In this document: positions 41,944 to 50,833 of the stretch, in pieces
Position numbering within the stretch: position 1 is the first letter of the stretch
Layout: every line of letters begins with the position of its first letter
DNA from: Gemmatimonadales bacterium
GTDB lineage: Bacteria; Gemmatimonadota; Gemmatimonadetes; Gemmatimonadales; GWC2-71-9
Reading direction: 5' to 3'
Assembly (NCBI GenBank): GCA_013694695.1
Contig: JACDBX010000045.1
Location: 1-57,467, forward strand
DNA length: 57,467 nt
The notes under the pieces: model-generated
Databases searched by the model: none
Told to the model about the DNA's origin: nothing
What the model saw: only the letters and a program-made list of their open reading frames with translations
Translations under genes and position numbers: made by a program

Positions 41944-42566
41944 CGGCGCTTCGCGACCTTCGACACGGGCTTCCGCGCGGCAGGCTTGGCCTTCGGCTTC
42001 GCCGGCTTCGGCTTGGCCGCCGACTTGGCGGCCTTTGTTGCCATCGGCTTCGCGGCCTTCGGCTTGGTCGGCTTCGCGGGTTTTGCTGACCGGGACGGCG
42101 TCGCCGCCGTGGCGCCCTTCGTCCCCTTCACCGCCTTGGAAGTCCTGGGCGTAGTTGCAGCCTTCGGTGCCTTCGCGGCGTGTGTTTCCTTGTCCGGCTT
42201 GCCCGCGGCGGGCTTCGCCGGCGGAGGAGGGGCGGTCTTCGCCGGAATCGGCGGCCTGGCGGGGCGGGTCTCCTTGGGGGCTGCGGCCTTTGCGGCGGGA
42301 GCCGGCTTGGTCGGGGCCTTCACACCCCGCTTCTCCCCCGCGCCAACTTCGGCGAGGAGCCCGTCGACTTCCTCCTGCGTCAGCAGGTTTCGACGCACGC
42401 CGAAATGGAGGAGTTCCTCTGCCTCGGACGGGCGAAACTCCTCGAGGCCGGCGGCGGCCCGCACCAACGAAGCCATCGCCGACGCGACCGGACTGCGCAG
42501 CACCTGCGCGATGCCGGGGAGAGCTTCCATCAGGGACGAGATCTGCGGTGCCGCAAGTTCAGTCAT
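41940..42566 (-). CDS. helical protein with Lys/Ala/Pro-rich histone-like tail
   Basis: 208-residue protein. The N-terminal 80 residues are helical (LMEALPGIAQVLRSPVASAM, then EEFRPSEAEELLHFGVRR). The C-terminal 120 residues are a basic low-complexity tail (AKPAKPTKPKAAKP, KSAAKPKPAKPKAKPAAR), as in H1/PhaF-like proteins. PhaF-type phasins have such tails, but no phasin signature is recognised. ATG 42566 is chosen over ATG 42593. It is the second basic-tailed protein of the window (see 13820). Confidence 0.75.
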   Translation of the reverse strand: MTELAAPQISSLMEALPGIAQVLRSPVASAMASLVRAAAGLEEFRPSEAEELLHFGVRRNLLTQEEVDGLLAEVGAGEKRGVKAPTKPAPAAKAAAPKETRPARPPIPAKTAPPPPAKPAAGKPDKETHAAKAPKAATTPRTSKAVKGTKGATAATPSRSAKPAKPTKPKAAKPMATKAAKSAAKPKPAKPKAKPAARKPVSKVAKRR

Positions 42567-42736
42567 GGGAAGCCCTTGGGGTTGGCCCAGCAAAAGGGCG
42601 AAGCTATCCGTCGGCGGGCGGCCGCGTCAAGGTCGCCGGTTGATAGCCCTTGACGCGCCGTCCATCTGGCGGTACCTAGAAAGGACGCGAAACGGGCCGG
42701 ATTCCCCGGTCCTGCAGCGTGGAAAGGACACCCGCC

Positions 42737-42973
42737 ATGGGACGTCGCCACGTCAAAGAGTTTCGCCCCGACGAGGCCCTGAGCCTCATCAGCGCCGATC
42801 GCGAGATCAAGGCCCTCAGCTGCCCGTCCTGCGGCAGCGACGCCATCGAGCGCACCCCGGGACGTTCGAAGACCAGCCTTCCCGCCGCCGGACGAGTCGT
42901 CCTGACGTGCGGTGCATGCGGCCGCCTGGTCTCGTACATCGACCGGGTCGAACGGTCGGTGGTGGCGCACTGA
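42737..42973 (+). CDS. small zinc-ribbon protein
   Basis: 78-residue protein with one four-Cys zinc site (CPSC and CGAC, about 26 residues apart) between a charged helical start (HVKEFRPDEALSLISADREI) and a short hydrophobic/charged end (RLVSYIDRVERSVV). ATG 42737 follows an AAGGA box; a GTG at 42719 would add 6 residues. I do not recognise a family; such ribbons occur in transcription-associated proteins. It is alone between the basic-tailed protein and the MFS gene. Confidence 0.7.
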   Translation: MGRRHVKEFRPDEALSLISADREIKALSCPSCGSDAIERTPGRSKTSLPAAGRVVLTCGACGRLVSYIDRVERSVVAH

Positions 42974-43035
42974 TCGTCGGGCGAACCTGACAACCGCTTG
43001 ACCACTGGCCGGGGGAGGACCATTGTCCGCCCCCA

Positions 43036-44220
43036 ATGAGCCAGACTGTCCAGGCGCGATCCGCCATCCCGATCGTGGTCGCCACCGTTTTTGTCGACGT
43101 AGTCGGCTTTGCGATGGTCCTGCCACTGCTCCCCAGCTATGCCGCCCGATTTGGCAGTTCGCCGTTCATGATCGGCGTGCTGGTCGCATCGTATTCAGCG
43201 ATGCAGTTCGTCTTCGCCCCACTTTGGGGGAGGGTCAGCGACCGGATAGGCCGCCGGCCGGTGCTCCTCCTCGGACTCGGGGGAAGTGTCGTTTCGTACC
43301 TGCTCTTCGCGATGTCCAACGGGTTCACGCTGCTGTTGATCTCCCGCCTGTTTGACGGTGGATCGGGCGCGACGATCAACGTGGCCCAGGCGTATCTCGC
43401 CGACGAGACATCACCGGAGCGGCGCACCCGGGCGATGGGGATCGTGGGCGCGGCGTTCGGCCTCGGCTTCATCGTGGGGCCGATACTCGGCGGTATCACG
43501 TCATCGATCGATCTCGCGCTGCCCGGCTACGCCGCCGCCGCGCTCACCGCGGCCAACATGGTGTTCGCGTGGATCAAGCTCCCCGAGTCCCACCATGCAT
43601 TGACCCCGCAACGGACCTCGCACGCCCCGCTGCCGTGGCGCGTCATCGGCCCGCCGGTTGCCGTTCTCTTCGCGGCGACCATCGCCTTCAGCGTCATGTA
43701 CGTCGTGTTTCCTCTTTTCGGCGAGCTTCGGTTCGGTGCGACGCGCAGCACGGTGAGCTACTGGTTCGCCTTCGTCGGCCTGGTGACGGCGATCGTGCAG
43801 GGCGGCCTCCTCGGACGACTCGTCGCACGCCTCGGCGAGACCCGGGTGGCCAGGATCGGCACTGCGATGCTTGCCGCGGGTTTCTTCCTGGTCCCGCTGG
43901 CGGGAGCAACGAGCCGACCCACCGTGTTGTTCTACGGCGTCCTGGCGCTGCTGGGGGCGGGGTTCGGGATGACCGGCCCGTCGATGATCGGCATGGTGTC
44001 ACGGTTCACCGATGCCGCCCGACAGGGACGGGTGCTCGGCGTCACCCAGAGCGCGTCGTCGATGGCCCGAATTGTCGGACCGATCGTCGCGGGGCTGATG
44101 ATGCAGTCGCGAGGTGCGGAGGCCGCGTTCCGGACATCAGCCGTGCTCGCAGCGACGGGCATGATCATCGCCATCGCAATGCGGCCCGCACATGACAAGG
44201 GAGCGGATGGCGCACGATGA
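43036..44220 (+). CDS. MFS transporter (TetA-like, DHA1 type)
   Basis: 394-residue, 12-helix major facilitator. It has the loop-2/3 motif GRVSDRIGRRPVLLLG (motif A), a motif-C-like GFIVGPILGG in helix 5, and an N-terminal helix IPIVVATVFVDVVGFAMVLP with the Asp common to the TetA/DHA1 drug:proton antiporters. A drug or metabolite exporter is likely; the substrate is unknown. There is no regulator beside it. Confidence 0.93.
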   Translation: MSQTVQARSAIPIVVATVFVDVVGFAMVLPLLPSYAARFGSSPFMIGVLVASYSAMQFVFAPLWGRVSDRIGRRPVLLLGLGGSVVSYLLFAMSNGFTLLLISRLFDGGSGATINVAQAYLADETSPERRTRAMGIVGAAFGLGFIVGPILGGITSSIDLALPGYAAAALTAANMVFAWIKLPESHHALTPQRTSHAPLPWRVIGPPVAVLFAATIAFSVMYVVFPLFGELRFGATRSTVSYWFAFVGLVTAIVQGGLLGRLVARLGETRVARIGTAMLAAGFFLVPLAGATSRPTVLFYGVLALLGAGFGMTGPSMIGMVSRFTDAARQGRVLGVTQSASSMARIVGPIVAGLMMQSRGAEAAFRTSAVLAATGMIIAIAMRPAHDKGADGAR

Positions 44221-44265
44221 CCTGCGCGCCCCGCTCCCTCGCATCAATGCACCACCCGGGTCCGG

Positions 44266-44991
44266 TCAGTCCGGCGTGCTGAAAACCCGGTCCCAGCGCA
44301 CCTCGGTCAGGAAGGGAAAAGCCTTCCAGCTTTCCTGGTCATACGAGAAATAGACGAGGAGAGGGCGACCGCGGACATTGATCCGCGGGAGGAACCCCCA
44401 GTAGCGACCATCGTAGGAGCCATCGCGGTTGTCGCCCATCACGAAGAGCGATTCCGCAGGGACCACCACCGGGCCCCAGTCGTGCAAGTCGGGGGCGTAG
44501 CCGAGCGGAACAGGGCCGGCGTAATGTTCCACCTGCCACTCGCGCATCCGCGCACGCATCATCGGCTCCTCGCTGCGAAGCGGATCGCTGTTGATCGCGT
44601 ACGGCTCGGCCAACTCCTCGCCGTTGCGATACACGACCCCGCCCCGCATCGCCAGCGTGTCGCCCGGGATCCCGATCAGGCGCTTCACGATCTTGAGGTC
44701 CTCGGACCCCTCCTCCACCGAATCAAAGACGATGATGTCGCCCCGCGCCGGCTCGCGCACCGCCGGCAACCGCTTGTGGATGAACGGTACCTCGGCCCCG
44801 TACAAGAACTTGTTGACGAAGAGAAAATCACCAACGAGGAGGGTGTTCTGCATGCTCCCGGACGGAATCCGGAACGCCTCGAGCAGGAAGACGCGCAGCA
44901 CCTGCCAGACCACGAGCGCCACCGCGATCGACTTGGTCCATTCAAGAAGCCACCGCCCCAGCGACGAACCCCGCCCCGCCGTTTCTGCCAT
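44266..44991 (-). CDS. lepB: signal peptidase I
   Basis: 241-residue membrane serine peptidase of the S26 family that removes signal peptides after export. One N-terminal membrane helix (SIAVALVVWQVLRVFLLEAF), catalytic Ser in PSGSMQNTLLVGDF, catalytic Lys in VKRLIGIPGD and the box E motif MGDNRDGSYDGRYWG. It has the short form without the large E. coli insert. The start is ATG 44991, 3 bases after the stop of the preceding TolB-like gene. Confidence 0.95.
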   Translation of the reverse strand: MAETAGRGSSLGRWLLEWTKSIAVALVVWQVLRVFLLEAFRIPSGSMQNTLLVGDFLFVNKFLYGAEVPFIHKRLPAVREPARGDIIVFDSVEEGSEDLKIVKRLIGIPGDTLAMRGGVVYRNGEELAEPYAINSDPLRSEEPMMRARMREWQVEHYAGPVPLGYAPDLHDWGPVVVPAESLFVMGDNRDGSYDGRYWGFLPRINVRGRPLLVYFSYDQESWKAFPFLTEVRWDRVFSTPD

Positions 44992-44993
44992 GA

Positions 44994-46064
44994 CTACTCC
45001 CTCCAGTCGGCGATGAAGAGGTTCGTCTCACCATCGATCGTGCCATGGCGGTTGGAGGCAAACACCAGGTGACGTCCATCCGGCGAAAACATCGGGAAGC
45101 CGTCGAAATCCGGTGAATGCGTCAGCCGCTCGATCGCAGTGCCATCGATCTTCACCATGTAGAGCTCGAACTCCCGGCCCCTGGGATCCTCGTGGTTCGA
45201 CGTGAAGATGATCCGCTTGCCGTCAGGATGGAAGAACGGCGCAAAGTTGGCCCGACCCAGCGATGTCACCCGGCGCGCATTGCTGCCGTCGGCGTTGGCG
45301 ACCCACAGCTCGAGCTGCGAGGGACGCACCAGCCGCTCGCCGAGCAGCTGCTGATAGTCGGCCGTGTCGGCGGCCGTCCCGGGATACTGCGCCCTCCAGA
45401 CGATCATCGAGCCATCGGGCGAGAAGAATGCGCCGCCGTCGTAGCCCACACGGTTGGTGATCCGGCGCACGTTGGTGCCATCGATGTTCATCACGTAGAG
45501 CTCGATGTCGCCATCACGGGTCGACGTGAAGATCACCTGCCTGCCATCGGGCGAAGCCGTGGCCTCCGCATTGTACGCGCCGTTGTTCGTGAGCTGACGC
45601 CGGTCGGTGCCGTCAGGTTTCACGGTATACAGCTCGAAATGTCCGATCGGCCAGACATACCCGAGCGATCGGTCGGGAGGTACGGGGCACCGCAGGTCGT
45701 GACCGTGGGTCGAGCTGTAGATCACGCGGCGATCACCGTCGATGAAGTAGCCGCAGGTCGTGCGCCCCTCGCCGTTGGAAATCCGACGCAGCCCCGATCC
45801 GTCGATCCGCATCACGTACTGCTGGTCGCAGCCCCGACCGACACTGTCCTGGCGCTGGAACGTCAGCCACTGGCCGTCGCGCGAGAAGTACGATTCGGCG
45901 TTGTTACCGCCAAATGTCAGCTGCCGGATGTTCGAAAGGTGGGTCTCACCGGGCATGGGCGCGTGGATGACCGCAGACGCGGGAGTGGACGATACCGGAC
46001 GGGCGGTCGTGCGGGCACATCCGGCGATGACGATGCCGATGAGGACAAGTGATACAGTACGAAT
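44994..46064 (-). CDS. TolB-like WD40/PD40 lipoprotein (probable ATT start)
   Basis: 356-residue exported lipoprotein (signal RTVSLVLIGIVIAGC). The body consists of PD40/TolB-type repeats (FELYTVKPDGTDRRQLT, IELYVMNIDGTNVRRIT, FELYMVKIDGTAIERLT), each with a SPDG turn (ASPDGRQVIFTSTRDG). The reading frame has no ATG, GTG or TTG at the right place; the only well-placed codon is ATT 46064, with AGGAGA (46078-46073) 8 bases upstream and 27 bases after the bcp stop. An upstream GTG in the open frame would put about 40 residues of no coding character before the signal. The substrate or partner is unknown; it is probably co-transcribed with lepB. Confidence 0.82.
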   Translation of the reverse strand: MRTVSLVLIGIVIAGCARTTARPVSSTPASAVIHAPMPGETHLSNIRQLTFGGNNAESYFSRDGQWLTFQRQDSVGRGCDQQYVMRIDGSGLRRISNGEGRTTCGYFIDGDRRVIYSSTHGHDLRCPVPPDRSLGYVWPIGHFELYTVKPDGTDRRQLTNNGAYNAEATASPDGRQVIFTSTRDGDIELYVMNIDGTNVRRITNRVGYDGGAFFSPDGSMIVWRAQYPGTAADTADYQQLLGERLVRPSQLELWVANADGSNARRVTSLGRANFAPFFHPDGKRIIFTSNHEDPRGREFELYMVKIDGTAIERLTHSPDFDGFPMFSPDGRHLVFASNRHGTIDGETNLFIADWRE

Positions 46065-46072
46065 GGCGATTC

Positions 46073-46078
46073 TCTCCT
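46073..46078 (-). promoter_or_regulatory. Shine-Dalgarno AGGAGA that places a non-standard start
   Basis: AGGAGA (read on the minus strand) lies 8 bases before ATT 46064 and 27 bases after the bcp stop, exactly where a start for the lipoprotein signal sequence is needed. Confidence 0.6.
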
Positions 46079-46090
46079 GAGCGGTGGCGG

Positions 46091-46549
46091 TCAGCGTTCG
46101 AGCACCGCCAGCACCTCGGCAGCGTGTCCCTTCGGCTTGACCTTCTCGAACACGTGCTGCACGACACCCTGCGCGTCGATCACGAACGTGTTGCGGATGA
46201 TTCCCTGGTACTTGCGGCCGTACATCGACTTCTCGCCCCACGACCCGTACGCCTCGGCGACGGTGTGGTCCTCGTCGGCCAGGAGCGGGAACGGCAAGTT
46301 GAACTTGTCGCGAAACTTCCCGTGCGACGCGAGGCCATCGGGCGACACGCCGAGGATCGTCGCTCCGCTCGCCTGCACAGCCGCCCACGAATCGCGAAAC
46401 TCGCACGCCTGGGTGGTACAACCGGAGGTGTCGTCCTTCGGGTAGAAGTAGACAACAACCGGCGTGCCGCGCAGCTCGCCGAGACTGACTGTTCCGCCAT
46501 CGGACGACGGAAGCGTGAAATCTGGGGCCATCATGCCTGCCTTGAGCAT
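46091..46549 (-). CDS. bcp: Bcp-type thioredoxin-dependent peroxiredoxin
   Basis: 152-residue peroxiredoxin of the BCP/PrxQ class: peroxidatic Cys44 and resolving Cys49 in DDTSGCTTQACEFRD, plus the family elements YFYPKDDTSGC, LGVSPDG and FPLLADEDHTVAEAYG. It reduces H2O2 or organic peroxides using thioredoxin. ATG 46549 is preceded by GGAGA at 6 bases; the longer frame to 46786 is not coding. Confidence 0.95.
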   Translation of the reverse strand: MLKAGMMAPDFTLPSSDGGTVSLGELRGTPVVVYFYPKDDTSGCTTQACEFRDSWAAVQASGATILGVSPDGLASHGKFRDKFNLPFPLLADEDHTVAEAYGSWGEKSMYGRKYQGIIRNTFVIDAQGVVQHVFEKVKPKGHAAEVLAVLER

Positions 46550-46565
46550 CCGTATCTCTCCGGAG

Positions 46566-48161
46566 TCAGCGAACGAGGGTGCGGGGCACGGGCGGAATGA
46601 CGGCGAGCCGCCGAACCGGATGGGCGGCCCGCGCCCTGAGCGCCCGATCGAAAAAGTTCCACGTGGTGTATCCGTCCTCCGACGCCGGCTCCAGCAGAAA
46701 GGCCGCCAGCATTCCCAGCCGCTGGCCGGTCGGGACCAGGAAGGTGCCCACTGGAAGCGAATCGCGTGCTGCAGCGGTCCATGCACCCTCGACCCGCATC
46801 ATCCGGTGACCCTCGAAGGCTCGCGGCGAGATTACGGTGGAATCGACCGTGAATCGCTCGCTGCGGCCACTCCACGGCTGCTGGAGTTGCTCAACGACTA
46901 TTCCCTGCCGGCGCAGCCGGTCCACCACGTCAGTCCACTGCGGATCAAGCGCGTACGCCACCGGGATCGCCTCGCGCCGGGTAGCCATGAATCGGTCGAC
47001 GACCGGCATGACGATCCGGCGCATCTCGCCGGTGCGCACGCGGCGGGCGAACGGCCCCGCGCCCTCGCCGGCGGCGCGAGTGATCTCCGCCACCACCGTG
47101 TCGCTGTGCGGCGGGGCGAAGTTGCTCCGGATCACCACCGAGTCGGGGCGAGCAGAGATCGTGCTGGCCAGCACGCGCCGCGCATCGTCCCAGCGCACCG
47201 CCATGTATCGGATCGTCTCGACCACGAATGCGAACGTCGCCGCGATTCGCCGCTCGAACGTGTCGTTGCTGTATGCCTCGCTCAGGATCGAGAGGCGCGA
47301 CATGCCCATGAGGTTGGTGCCAAAGCGCGGGCCCGACTCGTACGTGACCCAGCCGAGCACCAGCGAGTCGGGGTCCTGGTTCCGAAAGTTCCCGTAGGCG
47401 AACGTTTCCACGGCATGGCGGGCGTGCATGCGCTGGCGGATCTCCGGCAGTGCACCGTCCTGCACCCAGGTGTTTGCGGTGGTGACATTGGCATTGAGCC
47501 CCGGCGACCACGTCAGGGCATAGCCGTGATAGCTGCCGTTGGTGGTGTGAAGGTCCATGAACAGGTCGGGATCCCACTCGGCAATGAACGCAAGCGATGC
47601 GCGGGTTTCGGGGGCCTCCTGCTTCACGTAGTCGCGGTTCAGGTCGTATCCCTGACCGTTTGGGCGCAATCCGACCACACCCGGACCATTCTGCCCCGGG
47701 CGGTTCCGGTCAGACGGACCAAGGGCCTCGTTGCCATCAGTGTTGTAGATCGGGACCGCCAGCACGACCACGCTGTCGAGCAGCGGGCGCAGCGACCCCA
47801 GCGTCAACTCGCGAAGGAGTGCCTGCACGGCTTCCTTCCCCTCCACCTCACCGGCGTGGATGTTGGCCTGGATGTACAACACCGGCTTACCCGAGCGCCG
47901 TGCCTCGGCGGGCGTCGCCACCATAGGACGGGCAGCGATCACGTAGGGAATCGGTCGGCCCTGCGTCGATGTCCCGAGCTGTCCGACGGTCACGCCGGCT
48001 CCGCGCGCCGCCAGTGAATCGAGGAATGCGAGCACCTCGGCATGGGTCGATGTCCGCGCGAACGCCGTACGCTCGGGCACCGTCTGCTGTGCAGCACCGG
48101 GCATCGCGAGAACCAGCGTGATGCAAGCGACGCGGCAGAGGATCGGTGTGATGCGGGTCAT
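46566..48161 (-). CDS. exported M14-family zinc carboxypeptidase
   Basis: 531-residue secreted metallopeptidase with a signal peptide (ACITLVLAMPGAAQQ). It has the M14 zinc motif NIHAGEVEGKEA (HxxE), substrate region GYDLNRDYVKQEAPETRA, a third zinc His in FMDLHTTNGSYHGY and a later Glu in SILSEAYS that is a candidate general base. There is a long C-terminal extension. ATG 48161 overlaps the upstream stop (ATGA), so it is translated with the HEWQH protein, making a pair of exported hydrolases. Confidence 0.9.
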   Translation of the reverse strand: MTRITPILCRVACITLVLAMPGAAQQTVPERTAFARTSTHAEVLAFLDSLAARGAGVTVGQLGTSTQGRPIPYVIAARPMVATPAEARRSGKPVLYIQANIHAGEVEGKEAVQALLRELTLGSLRPLLDSVVVLAVPIYNTDGNEALGPSDRNRPGQNGPGVVGLRPNGQGYDLNRDYVKQEAPETRASLAFIAEWDPDLFMDLHTTNGSYHGYALTWSPGLNANVTTANTWVQDGALPEIRQRMHARHAVETFAYGNFRNQDPDSLVLGWVTYESGPRFGTNLMGMSRLSILSEAYSNDTFERRIAATFAFVVETIRYMAVRWDDARRVLASTISARPDSVVIRSNFAPPHSDTVVAEITRAAGEGAGPFARRVRTGEMRRIVMPVVDRFMATRREAIPVAYALDPQWTDVVDRLRRQGIVVEQLQQPWSGRSERFTVDSTVISPRAFEGHRMMRVEGAWTAAARDSLPVGTFLVPTGQRLGMLAAFLLEPASEDGYTTWNFFDRALRARAAHPVRRLAVIPPVPRTLVR

Positions 48162-50038
48162 CGTTGCCCTTGGGTGAAGGGGACGATAAGTCGCCGCTGC
48201 ACGAACTCGGCAACGCCGTCATCCCATGTGAAGGTGATCTCCGGAATGACGGCTCGCGTCACCGGCCTGGACAGCGTGAGGGCTGGCGCACCGTCGGACC
48301 GGATCCACCCGGACGCCGCCGCGAGCGCCGCCGGGTCGTGGAGGTGGCGCAGCAGCTGGTCGCGCACCTGTGCCGCGTTGTCGGCACGCTGCGCCAGCGC
48401 GCGCACGAGCAGGTACCCGAGCACGTGCGGGTCGTCGTTGCTGGCGAGCGCAATGCCGCTGCGCTTTTCAGCCTCCATGAATGCGAACATCGGCATCCCG
48501 CGATGCACCGGTTCCAGCGTCACCTCGGTGGCCCACTCGGCGGCACCCTCACCGAGCCACGGATCGGAATCGAGGATACGCAACCAGCGACCGGATTCCA
48601 CGACTCCCCATCCGGCGCCCTCGAGGCGCGCTCCCTCGAACAGCAGGTGCTGCCATTCGTGAATCAGCGTGGCCACGGCCAGCACCGGCATGATGCCTGG
48701 CTCGATGCGGATCGCGTCTTGCGCACCAAGGAACCCCCCGAGCCGCCCGCGTGCCACCGCTGCGGGGGTAGTGACGCGCGCCGACATCCCACCCATGTCG
48801 AGGACGATCGAATCGTCCGCATCGAGATCGTGCCAGGTCCGGAGTGCCGCGTCCACGCCGCCGTGAGCCAGCCATTCCGCGGCGCTTGCGTTTCCCGGGC
48901 GCACCAGGCGCACTCCGAGCCGGGAGCCACCGACCACTGGGACCGCTTGCACGCCCCCGAACCGGGTCGGTTCGATCGCGGGGAGCGGCAGTGACGCCTT
49001 CCCCCAGAATCCCGACACCAGGTCGACCGGGCTGGTCAGCGTGCCATCGTCACGCTCCAACCAGCGGTGTGTCATCAACCATGCGACGGCCGCGATCCAC
49101 CAGCGGCTTGCATCGGTGTACCCCGCGAGGAGGGCGCGGATGTCGCGCGCGCTGACGACATCGGTCAGGGCGAGTGAATCGAGTTGGCGGAAGACGCGGG
49201 CGGAATCACGGCCCATCCGGCTCCAGAGTCGCCACGCCCCCTCGTACGTCGCGATCGTGTCGCGGTTGCCGGGCACCACCAGTTGCAGGCGAACCAGGGC
49301 ACGGTTTGCGGCATCGACGCCGAATTCCGGCGCGCGCATCCGCGCCGCCTGAACAGCGACCTCATGGAGGTCGAGGCGCAGGCCACCTGGTCCACGGAAG
49401 ATGCGGGTGAACTCGCCGTCGGCGGCCGGTCCCCTCGCGATTCGCTCGAGGACGTTGCGCACGGCGTCACGCGACGGACGGTCGAAGCCCAGCGCGAGCC
49501 GCTGGCTGCGGCGAATCAAGTCAAATCCCGTCGCGCCAACGATGCCGGCGCTCCGGGCGAGGGAGTCGTACTCGACGAGGATCTGGCGTGGGGTCGGTGC
49601 GGATGCGTGCCACACTGCGGGAATCGACGTGACACCGGCGGAGCTGCCGATGTCGAGCTGGCGCACGATCACGCGCGGGCGCACCGGCCACCGTTCGGTC
49701 CCGGCAGCGATCACCTCCGCGCGCCACGGCACGACCCGTCCGTCCGCCTCGTGCACGACGCCCTGCATCGCGTCGCCGGTGCGGACACCCTCGAAGCGCC
49801 GGTTGCCGGCGGGTGACGTGAACTGCACCCTGGAACTGTCGATCACCACATCACGCAGCGCCACATACGCCGAGTCCGCTGATTCCATCAGCAGCTGTCC
49901 GGCGCTTCCGTTCAGCCGCAGTTCACCGCGCTCGATCGTGGCCGGCCCGCGAACCTCGATGGCCCAGCGCGTCGTTGGCGACTGCATCACGGGCGCGCCG
50001 GAGCCGAGCAACACGGCGACCAGCAACAGCAACGGCAT
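48158..50038 (-). CDS. exported putative gluzincin-type metallopeptidase (HEWQH)
   Basis: 626-residue secreted protein with a short signal peptide (MPLLLLVAVLLGSGAPVM). The N-terminal 100 residues are beta-rich. Around residue 455-505 it has TLIHEWQHLLFEGARLE (HExxH) followed by LGEGAAEWATEV, the Glu of which could be the third zinc ligand as in gluzincins. It lacks the usual markers of known families that I can recall, so I list it as putative. ATG 50038 overlaps the preceding stop (TAATG), and its own stop overlaps the M14 peptidase start (ATGA). Confidence 0.75.
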   Translation of the reverse strand: MPLLLLVAVLLGSGAPVMQSPTTRWAIEVRGPATIERGELRLNGSAGQLLMESADSAYVALRDVVIDSSRVQFTSPAGNRRFEGVRTGDAMQGVVHEADGRVVPWRAEVIAAGTERWPVRPRVIVRQLDIGSSAGVTSIPAVWHASAPTPRQILVEYDSLARSAGIVGATGFDLIRRSQRLALGFDRPSRDAVRNVLERIARGPAADGEFTRIFRGPGGLRLDLHEVAVQAARMRAPEFGVDAANRALVRLQLVVPGNRDTIATYEGAWRLWSRMGRDSARVFRQLDSLALTDVVSARDIRALLAGYTDASRWWIAAVAWLMTHRWLERDDGTLTSPVDLVSGFWGKASLPLPAIEPTRFGGVQAVPVVGGSRLGVRLVRPGNASAAEWLAHGGVDAALRTWHDLDADDSIVLDMGGMSARVTTPAAVARGRLGGFLGAQDAIRIEPGIMPVLAVATLIHEWQHLLFEGARLEGAGWGVVESGRWLRILDSDPWLGEGAAEWATEVTLEPVHRGMPMFAFMEAEKRSGIALASNDDPHVLGYLLVRALAQRADNAAQVRDQLLRHLHDPAALAAASGWIRSDGAPALTLSRPVTRAVIPEITFTWDDGVAEFVQRRLIVPFTQGQR

Positions 50039-50367
50039 TACCCCTCCCTGGCTTCCTGCGGACGACGCTCCACGATCGTGGCGCGCACGGCGACTCCATC
50101 AGACAGGCGTTCCAGGCCACCGACAATCACCTGATCGCCGGTATCGATGCCCTTGGTGACCTCCACGAGCACGTCGGTCACCGACGATTCCATGACCCGC
50201 GGATTGGCACCGCGCAACGTCGTCTGCACCGAGATGATCGGCGGATCGATATCGGGGAGCTCGCGGACCGTGAGGCGCTGGTACCCGAGGACCCCGAAGA
50301 GGATCAGGGCGAGCGACATCATCGACGCAAAGACGGGCCGTTCGATCGACAGGTCGGAGAGTTTCAT
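50038..50367 (-). pseudogene. RND-pump N-terminus fused to MFP C-terminus (deletion remnant)
   Basis: 109-residue frame in two parts. Residues 1-67 match the start of an AcrB/MexB-type RND transporter (LSIERPVFASMMSLALILFG, then VRELPDIDPPIISVQTTLRG and PRVMESSVTDVL). From about residue 68 on it matches the C-terminal part of a periplasmic membrane-fusion (MFP/HlyD) protein (VEVTKGIDTGDQVIVGGLER, LSDGVAVRATI). More than 900 residues of the pump are missing. The ATG is at 50367 and the TAA stop at 50038-50040. The junction lies near 50160. Possibly a deletion between two tandem efflux operons. It could still be expressed as a small membrane protein. Confidence 0.8.
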
Positions 50368-50458
50368 GCTATCACCCTATCTTGGACGCGGAGACCGGAG
50401 CCTGCGGTGCGTACGGTATCGAAACGGGTCGGTTTCACCCTGCAACTGGAAGGGCATC

Positions 50459-50833
50459 GTGGCTGTCAAGCTCACCTCGCGGCAGCAGGCACAGCTCCAG
50501 TGGCTGCAACTGCTCCCGCCAAAATTCGACCGGATCTTTCGCGTGGTGGAACAGCTCTCGACCCAGCAGGCCGACGACGTCCAACTCCGCGGGCTCGCCC
50601 GGATGCTCGACGAGCTCAAGGCGCAGGCGTCCGGGCTGGGCATCGGCGCCCTTGCTGATACGTTCGGCTATATGGGAATGTTGATGCGACGGGGAGGCGG
50701 GCACCAGCTGAAGGTCCGCGGCCTTCGCGAGCTGCTGGTGGGCGCGAAGATCAACTATGAGGGTGCGTTGCGATCCGCCTCCGAGGAGATCCGCGTGGAG
50801 GGAGACGGGACGAACCCTACGCCTTCTCCTTGA
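50459..50833 (+). CDS. hypothetical helical protein
   Basis: 124-residue mostly helical protein (FDRIFRVVEQLSTQQADDVQ, RGLARMLDELKAQASGLGIG, LGIGALADTFGYMGMLMRRG) with a basic Gly-rich turn and an acidic tail. No signal peptide. GTG 50459 is preceded by GGAAGGG at 6 bases; the frame stays open back to 50147 but that part shadows the fusion remnant. I do not recognise a family. It converges with the small membrane gene (overlap 50817-50833). Confidence 0.65.
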   Translation: MAVKLTSRQQAQLQWLQLLPPKFDRIFRVVEQLSTQQADDVQLRGLARMLDELKAQASGLGIGALADTFGYMGMLMRRGGGHQLKVRGLRELLVGAKINYEGALRSASEEIRVEGDGTNPTPSP

